Shown here in pieces: positions 60,775 to 64,000 of a DNA stretch of 64,000 nt. The DNA is from Bacteroidales bacterium UBA1187. Lineage in GTDB: Bacteria; Bacteroidota; Bacteroidia; Bacteroidales; Paludibacteraceae. The stretch's first letter is position 1; each line of letters opens with the position of its first letter. The stretch spans positions 1,104 to 65,103 of the forward strand of contig DBYL01000031.1 in the NCBI GenBank assembly GCA_002309835.1, given 5' to 3'. The translations under genes and the position numbers were made by a program. The notes beneath the pieces were generated by a model that saw only the letters and a program-made list of their open reading frames with translations, was not told the origin of the DNA and searched no databases.

Positions 60775-62957
60775 TAGTTTCCCAAATCGCAGTGGAACTT
60801 CAAACGCACAAGCCTTACATGCATCTCGTCGTAGTAATCTTCCCCGAGTTCCTCCATCGCCAACTTGATATTATCGTTATCGGCATTCTTGAAGTAGTCG
60901 TATATCTCCTCCTCCTCGTCCGGATCCAGCACCTCTTGGATGAAGTAATTGATGTCGATCTTCGTGCCGGAGAACACGATCGCCTCCAACTCGTCCATCA
61001 TCTCTTCCATGCTCATGCCGCAACTCTCCGCGAGGTCGTCCAGGTCCACACGCCTGTCGATAGCTTGGATGATCTGTTTCTTGCGCGTCGACTTCTTCGC
61101 CACCGTGCGGATACGCATATCGTCCGGACGGATGATCTCGTTCTCTTCTACGTACTCTTTGATGACGCGAAGGAACTCATCGCCATAGCGTTTCGCTTTT
61201 GCGATACCTACACCCGGAATCATCAGCAACTCCTCCATCGTGATGGGGTAGGTAGTTGCCATCGCCTCCAGACTCGGGTCTTGGAAGATCACGAACGGAG
61301 GCACGTCGCATTTCTTGGAAATCTTTCTACGTATATCTTTGAGGATGGAGAACAGCACCTCATCGGCTGCCGCACAAGTGGCACCCGCACCTTCCATGTC
61401 TATCTCGTCCTCGTCCTCAATCTCAATCGGCACCTCAAATTTACCGGGCTTGCGAATGAATTTCGTACCATCTTTAGTCAACTTCAGATCACCGTACGAG
61501 TCCACATCTTTCTTCAGCATACCGGATAGCAACGCCTGACGGATGATAGCGTGCAACGTACTCTCTTCTTCGTCACTCGCCGCACCGTAGTTCTCCAACT
61601 CGTCATGGTGATAACTCATCACCTCCGAAGTCTGGTTGCCGTGCAGGATATCTACGATATGCTCCGCTTTGTGCTTCTCGTTCACCTGCTGAACGGTCTC
61701 GAGTATCAACTGCAGCAACTCACTCGCATCCACCATCTTATAGGTTTTGCGACAGTTATCGCAGTTACCGCATTTCTCCTCCGTGTACTCCTCTCCGAAA
61801 TAATGCAGCAGCAACTTACGCCTGCATATCGTACTCTCCGCATAACTCTGCGTCTCGAATAGCAACTGATTGCCTATACCTATCTCTTTCGGCGTCTTAC
61901 CTTGCTGGAAACGACGAAGTCGTTCGATGTCATCCGGGCTGTAGAAACAGATACACTGTCCTTCACCACCGTCACGACCCGCACGTCCTGTCTCCTGATA
62001 ATATCCCTCCAGACTCTTCGGGATGTCGTAATGTACTACGAACCGCACATCCGGCTTGTCGATACCCATACCGAACGCGATGGTCGCAACGATCACCTGC
62101 ACCTCTTCCATCAGGAACGCATCCTGGTTCGCCGTTCTTGTTGCCGCATCCATACCGGCATGGTAAGCCCGCGCACTAATCCCGTTCACCTGCAGCACTT
62201 GCGCCAGATCTTCCACTTCCTTACGCGCCAGACAATATACAATACCGCTCTTGCCTTCCATGCTACGGATATACTTCACCAGGTCCTTGTCCACATCCGC
62301 CGTCTTCGGCCGTACTTCGTAATACAGGTTCGGACGGTTGAAACTGCTCTTGAACACCGTCGCGTCAGGCATACCCAGGTTCTTCTGGATATCTTTCTGC
62401 ACCTTCGGCGTAGCCGTAGCTGTCAACGCAATAATCGGCGCCACGCCAACGCGCTGCACCATACTGCGTATCTGGCTGTACTCCGGACGGAAATCATGAC
62501 CCCACTCCGAGATACAATGCGCCTCATCTACTGCATAAAAACTGATCTTCACGCCCTGAAGGAAGTCCACGTTCTCGTTCTTCTGCAAACTCTCAGGTGC
62601 CAAATACAGCAACTTCGTCCTGCCGGCTAACACATCCTCCTTGACGGCATTGATCTCCGGCCTGCTCAAACTCGAGTTGATGAAATGCGCTACACCCGGC
62701 TCTTCCGAGTAGTTACGCATCGCATCCACCTGGTTCTTCATCAGCGCGATCAGCGGCGAGATAACAATCGCCATACCATCCATGATCAACGACGGTAACT
62801 GATAGCAGAGACTCTTTCCACCACCCGTCGGCATCAACACAAATGTGTCTTTGCCTTCCATCACATTCCTGATAATGGCCTCTTGATTGCCTTTGAATGT
62901 GTCAAAACCAAAATAATCCTGAAGTGCTTTTACTAATTCTTCGTGTGTTACACTCAT
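60774..62957 (-). CDS. recQ: RecQ ATP-dependent DNA helicase
   Basis: 727 residues, complete. Helicase core with MPTGGGKSLCYQLPSL (Walker A), DEAHCISEWGHDFRPEY and GRAGRDGG, the zinc-binding Cys of the RecQ-C domain (CGNCDNCRK), a winged-helix part, and a C-terminal HRDC-like domain (MEELLMIPGVGIAKAKRYG). It unwinds DNA 3' to 5' in recombination and repair. Flanked at both ends by copies of the structured element. Its promoter lies at 63003-63033. Confidence 0.95.
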   Translation of the reverse strand: MSVTHEELVKALQDYFGFDTFKGNQEAIIRNVMEGKDTFVLMPTGGGKSLCYQLPSLIMDGMAIVISPLIALMKNQVDAMRNYSEEPGVAHFINSSLSRPEINAVKEDVLAGRTKLLYLAPESLQKNENVDFLQGVKISFYAVDEAHCISEWGHDFRPEYSQIRSMVQRVGVAPIIALTATATPKVQKDIQKNLGMPDATVFKSSFNRPNLYYEVRPKTADVDKDLVKYIRSMEGKSGIVYCLARKEVEDLAQVLQVNGISARAYHAGMDAATRTANQDAFLMEEVQVIVATIAFGMGIDKPDVRFVVHYDIPKSLEGYYQETGRAGRDGGEGQCICFYSPDDIERLRRFQQGKTPKEIGIGNQLLFETQSYAESTICRRKLLLHYFGEEYTEEKCGNCDNCRKTYKMVDASELLQLILETVQQVNEKHKAEHIVDILHGNQTSEVMSYHHDELENYGAASDEEESTLHAIIRQALLSGMLKKDVDSYGDLKLTKDGTKFIRKPGKFEVPIEIEDEDEIDMEGAGATCAAADEVLFSILKDIRRKISKKCDVPPFVIFQDPSLEAMATTYPITMEELLMIPGVGIAKAKRYGDEFLRVIKEYVEENEIIRPDDMRIRTVAKKSTRKKQIIQAIDRRVDLDDLAESCGMSMEEMMDELEAIVFSGTKIDINYFIQEVLDPDEEEEIYDYFKNADNDNIKLAMEELGEDYYDEMHVRLVRLKFHCDLGN

Positions 62958-63002
62958 ATCTGTGTTTTTCTTATTTTCTTCTCTTTTCTTTCAAATCGGG
63001 CA

Positions 63003-63033
63003 CAAAGATATAAAATTCTTTTTATATATGCAA
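63003..63033 (-). promoter_or_regulatory. recQ promoter
   Basis: On the minus strand TTG (63033-63031) and TATCTTTG (63010-63003) are 20 nt apart. The leader before the ATG at 62957 is about 40 nt. Confidence 0.6.
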
Positions 63034-63209
63034 GCGCACACACACTTTTTTTGTATTTTTCTTCTTTTTCGCCTTGCACATCCGCCATCCGCCTCCCTCT
63101 TTCCTCTTTTATTTCCCTCTTCCTTCTAAGTACTACGAGCTGTTGGTGATAGTGTCCACTCATCCTCGGTGCAAAACAGGACGTCCGTCGGTATAGCATC
63201 GGAGGCGTT

Positions 63210-63253
63210 CCATAGGATACCCATACTATAGCCATATGATACCCATATGATAA
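63210..63253. repeat. Four 11-bp repeats upstream of recQ
   Basis: Units CCATAGGATAC, CCATACTATAG, CCATATGATAC and CCATATGATAA. It is a second 11-bp family, unrelated in sequence to the CGATAATGGAC unit. The stretch 63034-63209 before it is pyrimidine-rich and shows no gene. Confidence 0.7.
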
Positions 63254-63282
63254 ACAGCCATTTTTGCAAAAATTATGCGTAT

Positions 63283-63298
63283 ATAGTATATATACTAT
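63283..63298. repeat. 16-bp perfect palindrome ATAGTATATATACTAT
   Basis: A perfect AT-rich palindrome in the intergenic stretch between recQ and copy 2, followed by further ATATAC. It could be a protein-binding site or an easily melted or extruded structure. There is no further evidence. Confidence 0.4.
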
Positions 63299-63347
63299 GT
63301 ATATATACTGTTTTTGGCGAATTTTACGGCATAAACAAGCGAAAAAT

Positions 63348-63540
63348 AATTTATTTATGTTTATCGCTGCCGTGCAGAATAGTTTAATATTATGCAGCTC
63401 TCGCTGCGCGGAATTGGCTATTAAGGTACGTGCTAAGTTCGCTTAAGCACGTGCGTTGGTAGGCTATTACGCTCGAGGCCGCGTAGGCCGGAATAGTGAA
63501 CTATTCTAAAGGGCAGTGTTTATCTATGTTTATTTACCAT
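63348..63540. repeat. 193-bp structured element, copy 2 (5' side of recQ)
   Basis: The ends are identical to copy 1 (22 and 29 bases) and the orientation is the same. Stems: CGCTGCC/GGCAGTG (63365-63371/63512-63518), AGAATAGTT/AACTATTCT (63376-63384/63499-63507), hairpin 1 GCAGC/GCTGC (63394-63398/63403-63407), hairpin 2 63428-63437/63442-63452 with a TTCG loop and one bulged base, hairpin 3 GGCC/GGCC (63477-63480/63486-63489, loop GCGTA). No coding capacity. Confidence 0.75.
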
Positions 63541-63609
63541 CTTTTTTTATCCTAAATATTCAAAAAATTCGGAAAAAGTTCATTTTTTTCAAAAAAATGC
63601 TCAAAACTC

Positions 63610-63640
63610 TTGCACGATTAAAAAAAATGTATTAACTTTG
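63610..63640 (+). promoter_or_regulatory. Promoter of the MFS transporter gene
   Basis: TTG (63610-63612) and TAACTTTG (63633-63640) are 20 nt apart. The start codon lies 25 bp after the -7 box. The region 63541-63609 between copy 2 and the promoter is AT-rich and empty. Confidence 0.7.
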
Positions 63641-63664
63641 CAGCCGATTAATGAAATTAATACC

Positions 63665-64000
63665 ATGCAGAAACGAAATTTGTCCTTTGCTCAACTCTTC
63701 AATCTGAGTTTCGGCTTTTTCGGAGTACAAATCGCCTATGCGCTTCAAAGCGCAAATATCTCACGTATCTTTGCTACATTGGGAGCGGACCCTCATCAGT
63801 TGTCTTTCTTCTGGATTCTTCCCCCGTTGATGGGAATGATCGTGCAGCCGCTTATCGGCTTGTTGTCGGATAAGACTTGGTTTGGTAAGTTCTTCGGTCG
63901 TCGTAAGTTCTATTTGCTTATCGGCGCCTTGATTGCCGTGGCGGTGATGATCCTTCTTCCTAACGCAGGTAATTTCACCTTCGAGCAAGGCGTCTGGCTT
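63665..64000 (+). CDS. MFS transporter, SLC45/sugar-type (partial, runs off the window)
   Basis: The first 112 codons are present and the frame is open at the window end. MQKRNLSFAQLFNLSFGFFG begins helix 1, ILPPLMGMIVQPLIGLLSDK contains the MFS motif A region (G-x-x-S-D-x), and FGRRKFYLLIGALIAV follows. The order and the long L-S-D-K-T-W-F-G-K-F-F-G-R-R loop match Bacteroidetes MFS proteins annotated as SLC45-like sucrose/maltose transporters. The substrate is not determined. Confidence 0.8.
   Translation, partial: MQKRNLSFAQLFNLSFGFFGVQIAYALQSANISRIFATLGADPHQLSFFWILPPLMGMIVQPLIGLLSDKTWFGKFFGRRKFYLLIGALIAVAVMILLPNAGNFTFEQGVWL

Noticed and set aside
60584..63540. Idea that the flanking elements are integron attC sites around a cassette
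   Set aside because: The ends lack the RYYYAAC/GTTRRRY core pair, there is no integrase, and recQ with its own promoter is far larger than a typical cassette.

Overview
The window looks like a chromosomal segment from an anaerobic member of the Bacteroidetes, most likely order Bacteroidales. The grounds are a Bacteroidetes-type promoter (a TTTG-like box, exactly 20 nt, then TAnnTTTG) in front of many transcription units, type IX secretion-like C-termini, DUF5686, BspA-type leucine-rich and cadherin-like surface proteins, and the mraZ-rsmH-ftsL-ftsI-murE-mraY-murD-ftsW cell-wall cluster. No prophage, transposase gene, CRISPR array or rRNA was seen. Species level cannot be read from the sequence.

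Layout. 0.3-9.8 kb: one giant (3165 aa) secreted repeat protein followed by serine acetyltransferase. 10.6-13.9 kb: a glycosyltransferase, a small flippase-like protein and a membrane sulfatase-fold phosphotransferase. 13.9-21.9 kb (minus strand): one long unit holding a lipoprotein, a DAHP synthase-chorismate mutase fusion, a GtrA/GT2/polytopic GT set, a DUF5686 outer-membrane protein and a beta-barrel protein. 22.0-30.8 kb (minus): the dcw cluster, which stops after ftsW. 31.1-31.7 kb: tRNA-Leu with a lipoprotein gene 3 nt behind it. 31.7-36.9 kb (minus): rpiB, an SLC13 transporter, a porin-like protein, a DUF59 protein, an LpxH-like hydrolase and mazG. 37.5-42.8 kb (plus): a peptidoglycan glucosaminidase, a DUF721 protein, mutS2 and two envelope proteins. 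42.8-54.3 kb (minus): a BspA-like LRR protein, a beta-helix (pectate-lyase-like) protein, and surface-glycan enzymes (two glycosyltransferases, a deacetylase-like protein, a WecA-like initiating transferase and a WbpM/CapD-like dehydratase) with an ABC-F ATPase among them. 54.3-60.6 kb (minus): uvrA, an HU-transmembrane-LysM fusion, HU, rimO and a GxxExxY protein. 60.8-63.0 kb: recQ. 63.7 kb to the end: the start of an MFS transporter.

The genes are tightly packed (many 1-26 bp overlaps), so most are probably read as long operons dominated by envelope building: peptidoglycan synthesis and division, lipid A, surface polysaccharide, secreted adhesin-like proteins and outer-membrane barrels.

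Three things stand out beyond routine annotation. (1) Two about 192-bp elements with identical ends, different middles and apparently compensating stems lie in direct orientation on either side of recQ. (2) A protein joins a cytoplasmic DNA-binding HU domain through an EP-rich linker and one membrane helix to a periplasmic LysM domain, so it could tie the nucleoid to the cell wall. (3) Several unrelated families of short DNA repeats (8, 9, 11 and 14 bp units, a 38-bp GC-rich element and palindromes) sit both between genes and in frame inside the linkers of conserved proteins (DAHP synthase-chorismate mutase, MutS2, ABC-F, RimO, HU-LysM).
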